64,000 nucleotides of DNA from Rothia nasimurium (GCF_928392795.1 NZ_CAKMTJ010000004.1:1-64000); one strand, 5' to 3'. Shown: positions 26,769 through 35,788, counted from the stretch's first letter. Numbers and translations: made by a program. Notes: generated by a model from the sequence alone, not told the origin.

Positions 26769-27440
26769 ATGTCTGACAAGCTCGTGATCGCCATTGACGG
26801 CCCTTCAGGTTCTGGCAAGTCCTCGGTATCTAAAGCTGTAGCCCGCCACTACGGGCTCGAATACCTGGATACCGGCGCCATGTACCGCGCCCTGACCTGG
26901 TACTGCCTCGATACCCGGGTTGATACCGAGGACGCCGCAGCCCTGGTTGCTGCCGCCCGCAGCTTCCCCTACGTGCAGGGCACCAGCCCTGATGAAGAGA
27001 TCATCGAGGTCGGGGGAGTGGACGTGCGCGATGCTATCCGCGAGCCTCGTATTTCTGAGGCAGTCTCGGCAGTTGCTTCCAACCTGGATGTCCGCCAGAT
27101 CCTCATTGACCTGCAACGGGACTTCATCGCTCGATCCAAGACCGGCATGGTGGCAGAAGGCCGCGACATCACCACCGTCGTTGCCCCCGACGCCGACGCC
27201 CGCGTCCTGCTCACCGCCAGCGAAGAAGTGCGCCTTGCCCGCCGCGGCCTGCAGCTGGGTGGCACCCAGAACTCCGAGCAGCTCGCAGCCCAGGTCTCAG
27301 CCCGCGACGCCAAAGACTCCAAGGTCACCAGCTTCACCGAAGCAGCCGAGGGCGTAGCCCTGGTCGATTCCTCAGACCTCAACTTTGAAGAGACCATCGC
27401 CGCCGTCATCGACGCTGTAGAAGCCCAACTCAACAGCTAA
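26769..27440 (+). CDS. cmk: Cytidylate kinase
   Basis: This 223-residue NMP kinase phosphorylates CMP and dCMP. The P-loop is GPSGSGKSSVSKA (10-22). The YLDTGAMYRALT motif at about 34-45 and the extended NMP-binding insert (IREPRISEAVSAVAS) mark the bacterial CMP kinase type. EGRDITTVVAPDADARVLLTAS is the CMP-binding region. AAGGAAG lies just before the ATG. In Actinobacteria cmk regularly precedes der, as here. Confidence 0.95.
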   Translation: MSDKLVIAIDGPSGSGKSSVSKAVARHYGLEYLDTGAMYRALTWYCLDTRVDTEDAAALVAAARSFPYVQGTSPDEEIIEVGGVDVRDAIREPRISEAVSAVASNLDVRQILIDLQRDFIARSKTGMVAEGRDITTVVAPDADARVLLTASEEVRLARRGLQLGGTQNSEQLAAQVSARDAKDSKVTSFTEAAEGVALVDSSDLNFEETIAAVIDAVEAQLNS

Positions 27441-27530
27441 GAACAGCCTGGGCGGCCCGCGTCCGCCCCATTCATTAGACTTAAGACCACACCCCGGCAC
27501 CCGCCGGGCCCGCACCACAGGAGGAATCGC

Positions 27531-29108
27531 ATGAGCGACGAACTCACCCCCCACGACGACTACGAGGTCAAGTTCCTCGGCGGCGGCGACGATGACGTAT
27601 CGGACCGCCTGGCCGAAATCGACGACGAAACCGCCAACCAACGCGCAGAAGCCCTACTGGCCGGCCTCGAAGACTACGACCTGGACGACGAAGACCGCGC
27701 CCTGCTGGGTTCCTGGGGCTTCGACATCGACGAGGACGACAACCAGGAAGCTGACCCCGTCGTCGCCATCGTTGGCCGCCCCAACGTCGGTAAGTCCACC
27801 ATCATCAACCGAATCCTGGGCCGCCGCGAAGCCGTCGTTGAAGACAAGCCCGGCGTAACCCGCGACCGCGTCTCCTACAAGGCTGAACACAACGGCAAGG
27901 ACTTCACCCTGGTCGACACCGGCGGTTGGGAAGCCGACGCCAAGGGCATTGACGCGCAGGTTGCGGCTCAGGCCGAAATCGCTGTTGCCCACGCTGACGT
28001 CGTCCTGCTCGTGGTAGACGCCATGGTTGGCATTTCAGCCACCGACGAAGCGATTGTGCGTATGCTCCGCCGCGTCGACAAGCCGATTCTGCTGGTCGCC
28101 AACAAGGTCGATACCGAGCACCAGGAAGCAGAAATTCACGCTCTGTGGTCCCTCGGCATGGGCCAGCCCCACCCCGTCTCAGGCGTTCACGGCCGCGGTC
28201 TGGCCGACATGCTCGACGCCATGATGGACGTTCTGCCCGAGCACTCCCAGTACGCCGAGCCCGAAGCCCTGGGTGGCCCCCGCCGTATCGCCCTGATCGG
28301 CCGCCCTAACGTGGGCAAGTCCTCCCTGCTCAACAAGCTGGCCGGTGAAGAGCGCGCCGTGGTCAATGACCTGGCCGGCACCACCCGCGACCCCGTGGAC
28401 GAAATCGTTGAACTGGGCGGCCGCCCCTGGCGCTTTGTTGATACCGCAGGTATCCGCCGCCGCCAGCACATGGCCAAGGGCGCTGACTTCTATGCCTCCC
28501 TGCGTACCCAGACCGCTATTGAGCGTGCCGAGGTTGCCGTGGTGCTCCTGGATGTTTCTGAGCCCCTGAGTGAGCAGGACGTCCGCATCGTGCAGATGGC
28601 TGTAGACTCCGGCCGAGCCATGGTCCTGGCCTTCAACAAGTGGGACACCCTCGATGAAGACCGCCGCGAAATGCTCGAACGCGAGATTGAGCGCGACCTG
28701 GCCCACGTGAAGTGGGCACCTCGCGTCAACATCTCAGCCAAGACCGGCTGGCACAAGGACAAGCTGGTTCCCGCCCTGGAACACTCACTGGAATCCTGGG
28801 ACTCCCGCATCCCCACCGGCCGTCTGAACGCCTTCCTGGGTGAAATCGTGGCAGCCCACCCCCACCCCCTGCGTGGCGGTAAGCAGCCCCGTATCCTCTT
28901 CGGTACCCAGGTTTCCTCCCGCCCGCCCAAGTTCGTTCTCTTCACCACCGGCTTCCTGGACCCCGGCTACCGCCGCTTCATCGCCCGCCGTCTGCGTGAA
29001 ACCTTCGACTTCACCGGCACCCCCATCGACATCACCATGCGCGTGCGTGAGCGCCGCAGCCTGGGGGAGCGCCAGAGCGGTAAGTCAGGTAAGGGCGGAC
29101 GCCGCTAA
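27531..29108 (+). CDS. der: Ribosome assembly GTPase Der
   Basis: This 525-residue protein has two tandem GTPase domains and a C-terminal KH-like domain, and works in 50S subunit maturation. The first P-loop GRPNVGKST is at 82-90, with DTGGWE and NKVDT motifs; the second is [19 protein letters not shown] with DTAGI and NKWD. The first 75 residues form a strongly acidic extension ([24 protein letters not shown]) typical of actinobacterial Der. The C-terminal tail is Lys/Gly/Arg-rich. AGGAGGAATCGC gives a strong ribosome site before the ATG. Confidence 0.96.
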   Translation: MSDELTPHDDYEVKFLGGGDDDVSDRLAEIDDETANQRAEALLAGLEDYDLDDEDRALLGSWGFDIDEDDNQEADPVVAIVGRPNVGKSTIINRILGRREAVVEDKPGVTRDRVSYKAEHNGKDFTLVDTGGWEADAKGIDAQVAAQAEIAVAHADVVLLVVDAMVGISATDEAIVRMLRRVDKPILLVANKVDTEHQEAEIHALWSLGMGQPHPVSGVHGRGLADMLDAMMDVLPEHSQYAEPEALGGPRRIALIGRPNVGKSSLLNKLAGEERAVVNDLAGTTRDPVDEIVELGGRPWRFVDTAGIRRRQHMAKGADFYASLRTQTAIERAEVAVVLLDVSEPLSEQDVRIVQMAVDSGRAMVLAFNKWDTLDEDRREMLEREIERDLAHVKWAPRVNISAKTGWHKDKLVPALEHSLESWDSRIPTGRLNAFLGEIVAAHPHPLRGGKQPRILFGTQVSSRPPKFVLFTTGFLDPGYRRFIARRLRETFDFTGTPIDITMRVRERRSLGERQSGKSGKGGRR

Positions 29109-29173
29109 CACCGGCTTATTTGAAGTGTGACCTAAAACGCTCCAAAAAAGCCCCAAAAACCCGGTTTTCGATT

Positions 29174-29202
29174 TTGCACTCTCTCAAAGAGGTGTGTATA
29201 GT
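29174..29202 (+). promoter_or_regulatory. tRNA-Pro promoter
   Basis: TTGCAC (29174-29179) and TATAGT (29197-29202) are 17 bases apart, a near-consensus housekeeping sigma promoter. Transcription would start about 35 bases before the tRNA. Confidence 0.78.
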
Positions 29203-29245
29203 TATACGAGTGCTCAAGGGAACAGCAAAGTTCACGAGAGGCAAT

Positions 29246-29319
<74 letters not shown>

Positions 29320-29325
29320 CAGATA

Positions 29326-29369
29326 AAGCTCCGGCCACTAGGGTAAAACCTAGTGGCCGGAGCTTTTTT
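29326..29369 (+). terminator. tRNA-Pro terminator
   Basis: A 17-bp perfect stem (29326-29342 with 29349-29365, loop GTAAAA) leads into TTTTTT. It is one of the strongest terminators in the window. Confidence 0.95.
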
Positions 29370-29406
29370 GTTGCCTAAAGAGCGGGGGTGGCTGGTGAAG
29401 CTACCC

Positions 29407-29415
29407 TGTGGATAT
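29407..29415 (-). promoter_or_regulatory. DnaA-box-like site (inverted)
   Basis: TGTGGATAT is the reverse complement of ATATCCACA, one mismatch from the DnaA box TTATCCACA. It faces the perfect box at 29524-29532. No dnaA, dnaN or AT-rich unwinding element is nearby, so this is not an origin. Confidence 0.35.
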
Positions 29416-29523
29416 CGTTTACAGGGTGTCATAGTCGCGTCACGGCTCCACCATTTGTAGGGAGGTGCGGACGCCCGCGCCCCGGGTTTGCCCGGAAAAT
29501 ACGGGGTGGGTGTGGTTGCGAGG

Positions 29524-29532
29524 TTATCCACA
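29524..29532 (+). promoter_or_regulatory. DnaA-box-like site
   Basis: This is a perfect match to TTATCCACA in the 210-base gap between the tRNA terminator and the AbiEi-like gene. Single boxes arise by chance; the interest lies in its inverted partner 109 bases upstream. Confidence 0.4.
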
Positions 29533-29581
29533 GGCTGCCCCTGCCTGTACTGATCAGCTCCTGGTTTTCTAGCCTAGTGGC

Positions 29582-30043
29582 ATGACTCAGCTAGAAGAAC
29601 TCAACCAGAAACTACTCACCTGTCAGCAGCTCACCGCCCGCTACCCTAACCGTTACCGGCTCGAGGCCGCAATAGCGCGGGGGCTCTACCGGCGGGTAGT
29701 ACGCGGTTTCTACCTGCACCGCACCGACTGGGAAAGCCTCACGCCGGAAGACGTTTATCTTGCCCGGGTACTGGCCCTGGCTGCGTCCTACCCCGGAATT
29801 ATCTTTTCCCACCAGACAGCCGCTCTGCTCCACGGGCTGCCTCTAGAAAGCCTGCCCGAGACTGTGCACGTCTACTGCTACCACCGCACCCGCGCCAAAG
29901 ACTACACCGTGCACCACGGGGAGCTGCACCTGCCGACCGATACCACCGTGCTCGCCCCGGGCATTCGCATCACCAGCCTGGAGAGAACCCTAACTGACCT
30001 GGCAGAAAATCCGAGCGCGCAACGTTACCGCATCAAACTATAA
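29582..30043 (+). pseudogene. Truncated AbiEi/DUF559-like protein
   Basis: This 153-residue reading frame resembles the N-terminal half of actinobacterial AbiEi-antitoxin/DUF559-type proteins: a winged-helix-like start (LLTCQQLTARYPNRYRLEAAIARGLYRRVVRGFYL), the VLALAASYPGIIFSHQTAALLHGLPL segment, and ITSLERTLTDLAEN. Full-length relatives are about 270-310 residues with a nuclease-like C-terminal half that is missing. After LAEN the sequence departs from family pattern and stops quickly, and AT-rich non-coding DNA follows. It is best read as a gene broken by deletion or insertion. No AbiEii toxin gene is adjacent. Confidence 0.62.
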
Positions 30044-30464
30044 AAATGTTGTGAACTCGCTAGAGGAAAAGCTCAACTGATGACTCTGAGGGGAACCTAC
30101 GTGCTGGAATGTGAGGTTCTGTGGGTTTCATGCGGTCGGTGTGGCTATGGCAGTAGAAACTGTTGCAGATGTAAGCAAGTCCACGGCGTTAGGGTAGGTG
30201 TGTTTTTAACTGAAATGGAACATGTTGACTAGGTGTAAAAATATACTTTTGACTAGGTTATATATAAAAATTTCACTCGGTTTGCACTCGTGAGATGTAG
30301 ACAGGCTCCCTTAGGTTATTTTTGACCTTTACAGACGCCCTCTCATACGGTTGGTTTTCATGAGTTTTATGTGTGAATTGGTGGTAATTTAGGAGGTAGA
30401 AAAGTGCAAACAGCACACAAAACCAATCGCGGAACGTACCTCCGCAGCGAAGGAACCCATACTC
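30044..30464. other. AT-rich decayed region upstream of lctP
   Basis: These 421 bases are distinctly AT-rich and lack a convincing gene. A 50-residue Cys-rich frame at 30080-30232 (with SCGRCGYGSRNCCRCK) has the Cys spacing of a small zinc finger or of a transposase N terminus, but it has no good ribosome site. TTGACTAGGT occurs twice (near 30225 and 30254), followed by TATATATAAAAA. These may belong to the lctP promoter or to an insertion scar. No terminal inverted repeats were found. Confidence 0.45.
30391..30443 (+). promoter_or_regulatory. lctP leader with strong Shine-Dalgarno, upstream frame and self-complementary segment
   Basis: AGGAGGT at 30391-30397 is the best ribosome site in the region, but it serves a GTG at 30404 whose frame overlaps the lctP start in another phase. 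GGAGGTA (30392-30398) is exactly complementary to TACCTCC (30437-30443), just upstream of lctP's own weaker site GAAGGAA. The leader could therefore switch between two folds or couple leader translation to lctP. No experiment supports this yet. Confidence 0.4.
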
Positions 30465-32120
30465 ATGTGGCAGCAGGTCTACGACCCACTGAACAACCAG
30501 GCGCTCTCAGCCCTCGTGGCGGCAGTGCCGATCCTCGTCTTCCTCCTGGGGCTCACCGTCCTGAAAATGAAGGGCCTGCACGCTGCCCTCGTCTCCCTGG
30601 CCTCAGCCGTAGCGCTGGCCGTCCTCGTTTTCGGTATGCCCTTTGCCTCCTCCCTCTCAGCCATCGGCTACGGCTTCCTCTCCGGTATGTGGCCCATCGG
30701 CTGGATTGTGCTCATGGCCGTTTGGCTCTACCGCATCACCGTCCGCGCCGGTAACTTCGAAGTGATCCGCGGTTCGGTTTCCGCAATTTCAGCTGACCAG
30801 CGTATCCAGGTGCTCCTGATTGCCTTTTGCTTCGGCGGCTTCCTCGAAGGTGCTGCGGGTTTCGGTATCCCAATTGCTATCTGTGCAGCCCTGCTGGTAA
30901 CCCTCGGTTTTGAACCCGTCAAGGCATGTCTCCTGGCTCTGGTCTCCAACGTCGCCTCCGGTGCCTACGGCGCTATCGGCATCCCCGTCCTCACCGGCTC
31001 CACCGTCTCAGGCGTGCCCCAGGCTGAACTGAACTCCATGATGGTCTGGGTCCTGCAGATCATCACCATCTTCATCCCCGTTCTGCTGGTCATGATGCTG
31101 GACGGCATCCGCGGCCTCAAAGAGACCGGTCTGGTTGCCCTGGGCCTAGGCGTGGTTGTCTCCGCTGCCCAGGCAGGCGTCCTGCTGGCTATCGGCCCCG
31201 AACTCGTAGACATCATCCCCTTCCTGCTTGGCCTGATTCTGCTGGCCGTCACCATGATGAAGTGGCAGCCCGCCCACATCTACCGCGAACCCGGCGCCCC
31301 CTCCCTCGAAGAACTTAAGAAGAGCCCCAGCGCCTTCACCTTCTCCGGCGTCGTCAAGGCATGGAGCCCCTTCATCATTCTGTCCATCATGATTCTGCTC
31401 TGGTCGACCCCCCTCATTAAGGCCCTGGTTAAGGCTGAGACCGAAACCAGTGCAGCGGGTGTCCTGAACTGGACCACCATCCCCGTCCAGATGCCCGCCC
31501 TGCACGGCCAGATTTCCCAGGTCGCCCCCATCGTGGCAGAAGAAACCGCCATGAAGGCAGTCTGGAACTGGACCCTCTTCGGCGCATCAGGTACCGCTAT
31601 CCTCTTCGCCGCCCTCATCACTATCGCCATCTCTAACATCAGCTGGAAGGCCGCCTTTGAAGAACTCGGCGGCGCCTGGAAGCAGCTCTGGCAGCCCATT
31701 CTGCTCATCTGCCTGGTCATGGCTGTTGCTAACGTGATGAACTTCGGCGGTATGTCCTCAGCCCTGGCTCTGGCCCTGGCAGCTGTCGGTTCCATCTTCC
31801 CGCTCTTCTCGCCCATCATCGGCTGGATTGGCGTGTTCGTCACCGGCTCCGTGGTCAACAACAACACCCTCTTCGCCGGCCTGCAGGCCACCACCGCAAG
31901 CCAGATTGGCGCCAACTCCGGCCTGCTGGTTGCAGCTAACACTGCCGGCGGTGTGATGGCTAAGGTCGTTTCACCCCAGTCCATCGCGATTGCGGCGGCA
32001 TCGGTGAACATGTCTGGCCAGGAATCAAAGATCACCAACGCAGCTATCAAGTACTCGCTGGCCCTGCTGGTTATCCTCTGCGTCTGGGTCTTCGTACTCT
32101 CACGCGTAATGCCTGCCTAA
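30465..32120 (+). CDS. lctP: L-lactate permease
   Basis: This 551-residue integral membrane protein of the LctP family imports lactate (and glycolate) with protons. It has about 12-14 hydrophobic helices, with the first long one near 15-37 (LSALVAAVPILVFLLGL). Family motifs include GGFLEGAAGFGIPIAICAALL and the C-terminal SPIIGWIGVFVTGSVVNNNTLFAGLQ. ATG 30465 follows GAAGGAACCC at 30449-30458. No lactate dehydrogenase genes lie next to it. A 19-bp hairpin terminator follows 28 bases after the stop. Confidence 0.94.
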   Translation: MWQQVYDPLNNQALSALVAAVPILVFLLGLTVLKMKGLHAALVSLASAVALAVLVFGMPFASSLSAIGYGFLSGMWPIGWIVLMAVWLYRITVRAGNFEVIRGSVSAISADQRIQVLLIAFCFGGFLEGAAGFGIPIAICAALLVTLGFEPVKACLLALVSNVASGAYGAIGIPVLTGSTVSGVPQAELNSMMVWVLQIITIFIPVLLVMMLDGIRGLKETGLVALGLGVVVSAAQAGVLLAIGPELVDIIPFLLGLILLAVTMMKWQPAHIYREPGAPSLEELKKSPSAFTFSGVVKAWSPFIILSIMILLWSTPLIKALVKAETETSAAGVLNWTTIPVQMPALHGQISQVAPIVAEETAMKAVWNWTLFGASGTAILFAALITIAISNISWKAAFEELGGAWKQLWQPILLICLVMAVANVMNFGGMSSALALALAAVGSIFPLFSPIIGWIGVFVTGSVVNNNTLFAGLQATTASQIGANSGLLVAANTAGGVMAKVVSPQSIAIAAASVNMSGQESKITNAAIKYSLALLVILCVWVFVLSRVMPA

Positions 32121-32147
32121 AGCTAGCGGCATAAGCCGGTATTAGAA

Positions 32148-32204
32148 AAGGACGCCCGCCCCACCTTCTCCTGCTTGTAGCAGGGAGGTGGGGCGGGCGT
32201 CCTT
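32148..32204. terminator. Bidirectional terminator between lctP and lipoprotein gene
   Basis: A perfect 19-bp stem (32148-32166 with 32186-32204) separates two convergent genes. Its arms contain the GGACGCC/GGCGTCC signal as an inverted pair. The base is flanked by A's on the left and TTATA on the right, so it could act on both strands. Confidence 0.82.
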
Positions 32205-32220
32205 ATACTTTCAACTACTG

Positions 32221-33102
32221 TTAGAATTCAATAAATTCAGTAGCGTTCATCTTGAACGATGCAGTTCCGGTGCTACATACAAGGTAGGCGCCGTCGTTGA
32301 GGCAAGAAGCTTTTTCTGTGTTGATGGAGTACCCCACCGGCAGAGCAGCTACATCAGTGTTGACAATGCTTTCTTTACTAGCATCCTGAACCAGGGCCCC
32401 GTTCTGGTCCAGAGTTATAACGAGGTTTGTATTGCCTCCGCTAGGTTTGACGCATGCAAGGTGGTTACCTTCACCCAAGCTGCAGCTCACACCGTGAGCT
32501 GATGCGGTAATCGAGAAGTGACCTGTGAGCGATTTCAAGGCATAGTCAGTAGAGCTATTCACTGGAATGCCTCCCACCAAGTACTGAGTCATCGCTTCCA
32601 GTCGATTTCCATTTCCTGTGCAAGTAGCAGTTCGGCCTTCGACCTGAATGCCGAAGGAAGTATAGGTGGTGCAAGCGTAATTACCTACGGTGATGCTGGC
32701 TTCAGGGGAGTTAGGGTTGAGGTGCGCATTGTAGTCCGCAAACACCTGCTGTATTTCAGCACAAGTAGCTGAGCCTTCTGCTAGGACGAGTGTGGCTGAG
32801 CCGGTGCTATCAGGGCCGCAGCTTGTGCCTGCGGTGACTAAGGGTTCTGTTGTCTCAGTTGCTGTCGGTTCGGTAGACGCTTCTGTGGAAGTTTCTACCG
32901 AAGGCTCAGCTGAGCTCTCAGCTTCCTGTGGGCTGGGAGAGGGGCTTGGGGTGCCGCTTGTTGCAGTGACAGCGGGGGAGGATGAGGGGGAGGCAGATTC
33001 CGATGCAGATGCATCGGCATTCCCCTGGCCGCCACAAGCTGAGAAGAGAAGCACAGCGCATAGCGATGTAGCCGACGCCGCGCGTCCGAACGAAAAAGTC
33101 AT
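32221..33102 (-). CDS. Putative secreted lipoprotein
   Basis: This 293-residue protein has a lipoprotein signal peptide: positive start, hydrophobic core, then lipobox LFSAC with Cys23 as the predicted lipidation site. Residues 26-95 are a Ser/Pro/Thr/Glu-rich linker, common for crossing the cell wall. The C-terminal globular part (about 95-293) has paired Cys (SCGPDS, TCAEIQ, ACTTYTS, TCTGNG, SCSLGEG, ACVKPSG, SCLNDG, VCSTG) that could form several disulfides. I do not recognise a domain. A monocistronic gene is suggested by the terminator on one side and the divergent P450 on the other. Confidence 0.8.
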   Translation of the reverse strand: MTFSFGRAASATSLCAVLLFSACGGQGNADASASESASPSSSPAVTATSGTPSPSPSPQEAESSAEPSVETSTEASTEPTATETTEPLVTAGTSCGPDSTGSATLVLAEGSATCAEIQQVFADYNAHLNPNSPEASITVGNYACTTYTSFGIQVEGRTATCTGNGNRLEAMTQYLVGGIPVNSSTDYALKSLTGHFSITASAHGVSCSLGEGNHLACVKPSGGNTNLVITLDQNGALVQDASKESIVNTDVAALPVGYSINTEKASCLNDGAYLVCSTGTASFKMNATEFIEF

Positions 33103-33268
33103 GGTTTCTCCCTAAAAATGTGTGATGTGTTGTTCAGCTTACATCAAAGGTGTTCCCAGAAAAGATTTTTCTCGTAAGTTCTCAACCAGTGCGGCTTTGG
33201 GTAGCTAGCGCAGTTAAACGGTGGGCGGCACGCCTGACTACCTGGTCTAAATACCCGCTGAAAGAAAG

Positions 33269-33274
33269 TAAACT
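33269..33274 (+). promoter_or_regulatory. -10 element of the P450 gene, predicted leaderless
   Basis: TAAACT ends 6 bases before the ATG of the P450 gene, and no Shine-Dalgarno lies between. The arrangement matches those at nadK and pyrG. Confidence 0.5.
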
Positions 33275-33280
33275 GTTGGT

Positions 33281-34570
33281 ATGAGCATCACACCCGTAAA
33301 AAACCTATTGAATGACCAGCTGCCCAGCTTCATCAAGCAGGGCTACCTCTTTATGTCGCACCAGCGCCGCAAGGCCGGGGTCTCCGCAGAGTCGCACTGC
33401 CCCGTCACCTTCTCCGCTCTGGGCGGCACCGCAACCCTCATCCGCGGCGAAGAAGCCGTGGACTTCTTCTATGACGAGTCCAAGATTAGCCGCGGCGGCG
33501 CCATGCCCGCAGCGATCCAGGGCCCTCTCTTCGGCGAAGGTGCTGTTCACACCCTCGATGGGGAAGCCCACAAGGTTCGCAAGGCCAAAATGGCTGAGAT
33601 GGCCTACGCCGACGAGCGCGTTGAGGCTTTCAAGGGCTTCGTTGAAGAAGAGATGAAGGCCCTTATTGAACGGTGGAAGACCAACCCCGGTAACATCTAC
33701 GACGATGTTGCTGTAGCCTACGGTCGCGCCGTCTTCCGCTGGGCCGGGGTGCCCGCGTCCGACCGCGAACTCAACAAGCGCGCTACCCAGATGAGCCATC
33801 TGCTCGACACCTTCGGTGAGCTCAAGCAGAACGTACTCTCATGGATTGACCGCAAGAAGCTGGATGCCTGGGCCGAAGAGCTCATCGAAAAGGTCCGCTC
33901 CGGCGAACTGACCGTCGAACCCGACTCGGTAGTACGTCACATGGCTGACCTGCGCGACGAAAAGGGCGAGCTGGTCACTGCCAAGCTGGCCGGTATTGAG
34001 TTGCAGAACCTTACCCGCCCCACCGTGGCTGTCTCCCGCTTCGCCGCTTTCGCAGCTGTCGCTATGGTCGAGAACCCCGAGTGGGCCGCTAAGGTCAAGA
34101 AGGCAGTAGAGGACGCCGACGGCCGCCTGGTCAACATCCCTGAAGCCGTTGCATTCGCCCAGGAAACCCGCCGCAAGTACCCCTTCGTTCCCATGCTCCC
34201 CGCCATGGTTAAGGAAGATACCGAACTTTCGGGCTGCCCGATTCAGAAGGGCCAGCGCGTGCTGCTGGACGTTCTGGGCACCAACACCTCACCCCAGCTC
34301 TGGAAGAACGCCACCAGCTTCGACCCCCAGCGCTTCCTCGACCAGCCCGACTACGAAGCTATCAAGGGCTTCATCCCCCAGGGTGGCGGCGATGTGCTGA
34401 CCGGTCACCGTTGCCCCGGCGAGAAAATCGCGGTGGCTGCGCTGTCTTCTACCATCGCAGCGCTCTCAGCAGATAATGTCACCATCTCTGAAGATACCGA
34501 GGACACCACCTTCAGCATGACCCAGCTGCTGACCCGCCCCAAGACCGGCGTGCGCGTCACCGTCAGCTAG
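33281..34570 (+). CDS. Cytochrome P450 peroxygenase, CYP152 / OleT-like
   Basis: This 429-residue soluble P450 is of the CYP152 fatty-acid peroxygenase/decarboxylase group, which uses H2O2 directly. The haem-ligand loop is FIPQGGGDVLTGHRCPGEK with Cys378. The ExxR pair is Glu295/Arg298 (ETRRKYPF). The substrate-carboxylate Arg-Pro pair unique to CYP152 is Arg246-Pro247 (NLTRPTVAVSRFAAF), replacing the usual acid-alcohol pair of the I helix. At the position that separates decarboxylases (His, as in OleT) from hydroxylases (Gln, as in P450-BS-beta) it has His90 (LFGEGAVHTLDGEAHKVRK), so terminal-alkene formation is a real possibility. No redox-partner gene is adjacent, consistent with peroxide use. 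Confidence 0.88.
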   Translation: MSITPVKNLLNDQLPSFIKQGYLFMSHQRRKAGVSAESHCPVTFSALGGTATLIRGEEAVDFFYDESKISRGGAMPAAIQGPLFGEGAVHTLDGEAHKVRKAKMAEMAYADERVEAFKGFVEEEMKALIERWKTNPGNIYDDVAVAYGRAVFRWAGVPASDRELNKRATQMSHLLDTFGELKQNVLSWIDRKKLDAWAEELIEKVRSGELTVEPDSVVRHMADLRDEKGELVTAKLAGIELQNLTRPTVAVSRFAAFAAVAMVENPEWAAKVKKAVEDADGRLVNIPEAVAFAQETRRKYPFVPMLPAMVKEDTELSGCPIQKGQRVLLDVLGTNTSPQLWKNATSFDPQRFLDQPDYEAIKGFIPQGGGDVLTGHRCPGEKIAVAALSSTIAALSADNVTISEDTEDTTFSMTQLLTRPKTGVRVTVS

Positions 34571-35781
34571 GGCAGGCGTCCGCCCCGCTCAGTAGAGAAT
34601 ACATCAGCCAGGTCCCGGTTCCCCACCCGCACGGTGGGAAGAAGCCGGGGCCTAGCTATTTTAAGGACGCCCCCGCTCGCCTTCCGCTGCTCACTGCGGG
34701 TCTGGCGCCACAAGACCAAGAAATCATCGAGGGCGCCCTGCACTAGCTGGTAGGTTTCGGGGTCAAGCTCCTGGGCTTTAGCGCGCATGAGCTGGATGAA
34801 GGGCACAATGTTCTGGCTAATAGCGAGCAGGCTGGTGTAGCCCTCATCCATGGCTAGGCCAAAACAAATATCCACCACCTGCTGCACCTCTTCGGGGGAG
34901 TGGCGTTCTAACCAGGCCCGGGTGACCGTCTCAACCCGGTCGCTGGCGGGCGTGGGGTGCTCAGCCAGCATGAAGTGCCCCCGAACATCAGCATGCCAGT
35001 TAAAAATGGAATGCTGGACCAGACCGAAGAAGCTGCTGGCTACCACCTGCGGGCTGCCCTGTTTGAACATCAGACGGCCCACGATGCTATCGACCGGGAT
35101 GTACTCCACCGTTTTATCCAGGGTGCGCCGGTAGCCGGGGTGGTCGAGAAAGTCGGGAACAAAGCCCGGGGAGTCAAAGGTAATCAGCTCGTCAATGCGA
35201 TTCTGGGCCTGCTCGCTCTGCATGCTGGCTGCATGTACCGCCAGATGCCCACCCTTAGAATGGCCGGTGACATACAGGGGCGTATTCGGCGCCCGGGCCA
35301 GAGCGCGCGAGAGGTAATCAACCGCAAGCGCCTGAGCCGGGATCTGCTGCCGGGCAGCCAGATGAAAATCCTCTTTCCAGCCGGTCAGCGTATCGTCGGT
35401 GCCGCGAAAGATGACCTGTTTGAGCACCCCGGGGAGCACCAGGGTGAGAGCCGCAAACTGAACCTGCTCTGCGTCGTCCTGCCGCGCCTCATAACGGTAG
35501 AACTTGAGCCCGGCAAAGCGGGCGGACGCCGCCACCAGCTTAAGCAGCTGCAGCCGCTGGGCGGTAGCCAAGAACCAGTTGGCGCGCAGCTCGCTGTCGC
35601 TGTAGAACTCCTGGTAAATCTGCGCCGCACCAACCCCGTAGACAAACCCGGCATGGTGCTCTGCAATCACATCAAGGGGGAGGTAGGCCAGCTCATTGAG
35701 CAGACAGAGGTCAACGTGGGTGAGCGGACGCTCCTGCGGAGTATCGTGCAGGTGCTTCTGAGCGTAAGCGAGCAGGTTCAT
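34567..35781 (-). CDS. Lipase-like alpha/beta hydrolase (DUF2974 type)
   Basis: This 404-residue protein resembles Mbeg1/DUF2974 hydrolases. The nucleophile elbow is GHSKGGHLAVHAA near residue 175, preceded by the strand with FRGTDDTLTGWKEDF. An Asp-containing FDSPGFVPDFLDH follows. The N-terminal segment HVDLCLLNELAYLPLDVI is typical. There is no signal peptide, so it is probably cytosolic or peripheral. Function in the family is poorly known; a lipid or ester substrate is likely. Its 3' end overlaps the P450 stop by four bases, a convergent arrangement, so the two are not in one operon. Confidence 0.78.
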   Translation of the reverse strand: MNLLAYAQKHLHDTPQERPLTHVDLCLLNELAYLPLDVIAEHHAGFVYGVGAAQIYQEFYSDSELRANWFLATAQRLQLLKLVAASARFAGLKFYRYEARQDDAEQVQFAALTLVLPGVLKQVIFRGTDDTLTGWKEDFHLAARQQIPAQALAVDYLSRALARAPNTPLYVTGHSKGGHLAVHAASMQSEQAQNRIDELITFDSPGFVPDFLDHPGYRRTLDKTVEYIPVDSIVGRLMFKQGSPQVVASSFFGLVQHSIFNWHADVRGHFMLAEHPTPASDRVETVTRAWLERHSPEEVQQVVDICFGLAMDEGYTSLLAISQNIVPFIQLMRAKAQELDPETYQLVQGALDDFLVLWRQTRSEQRKASGGVLKIARPRLLPTVRVGNRDLADVFSTERGGRLP

Positions 35782-35788
35782 AGGCTCT

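Noticed and set aside
29401..29540. Origin of replication
   Set aside because: Only two DnaA-like boxes, and no dnaA, dnaN or AT-rich unwinding region nearby.
30080..30232. A zinc-finger mini-protein or transposase fragment
   Set aside because: The Cys-rich 50-codon frame has no ribosome site and no clear family match, so it is kept only as a remark on the decayed region.
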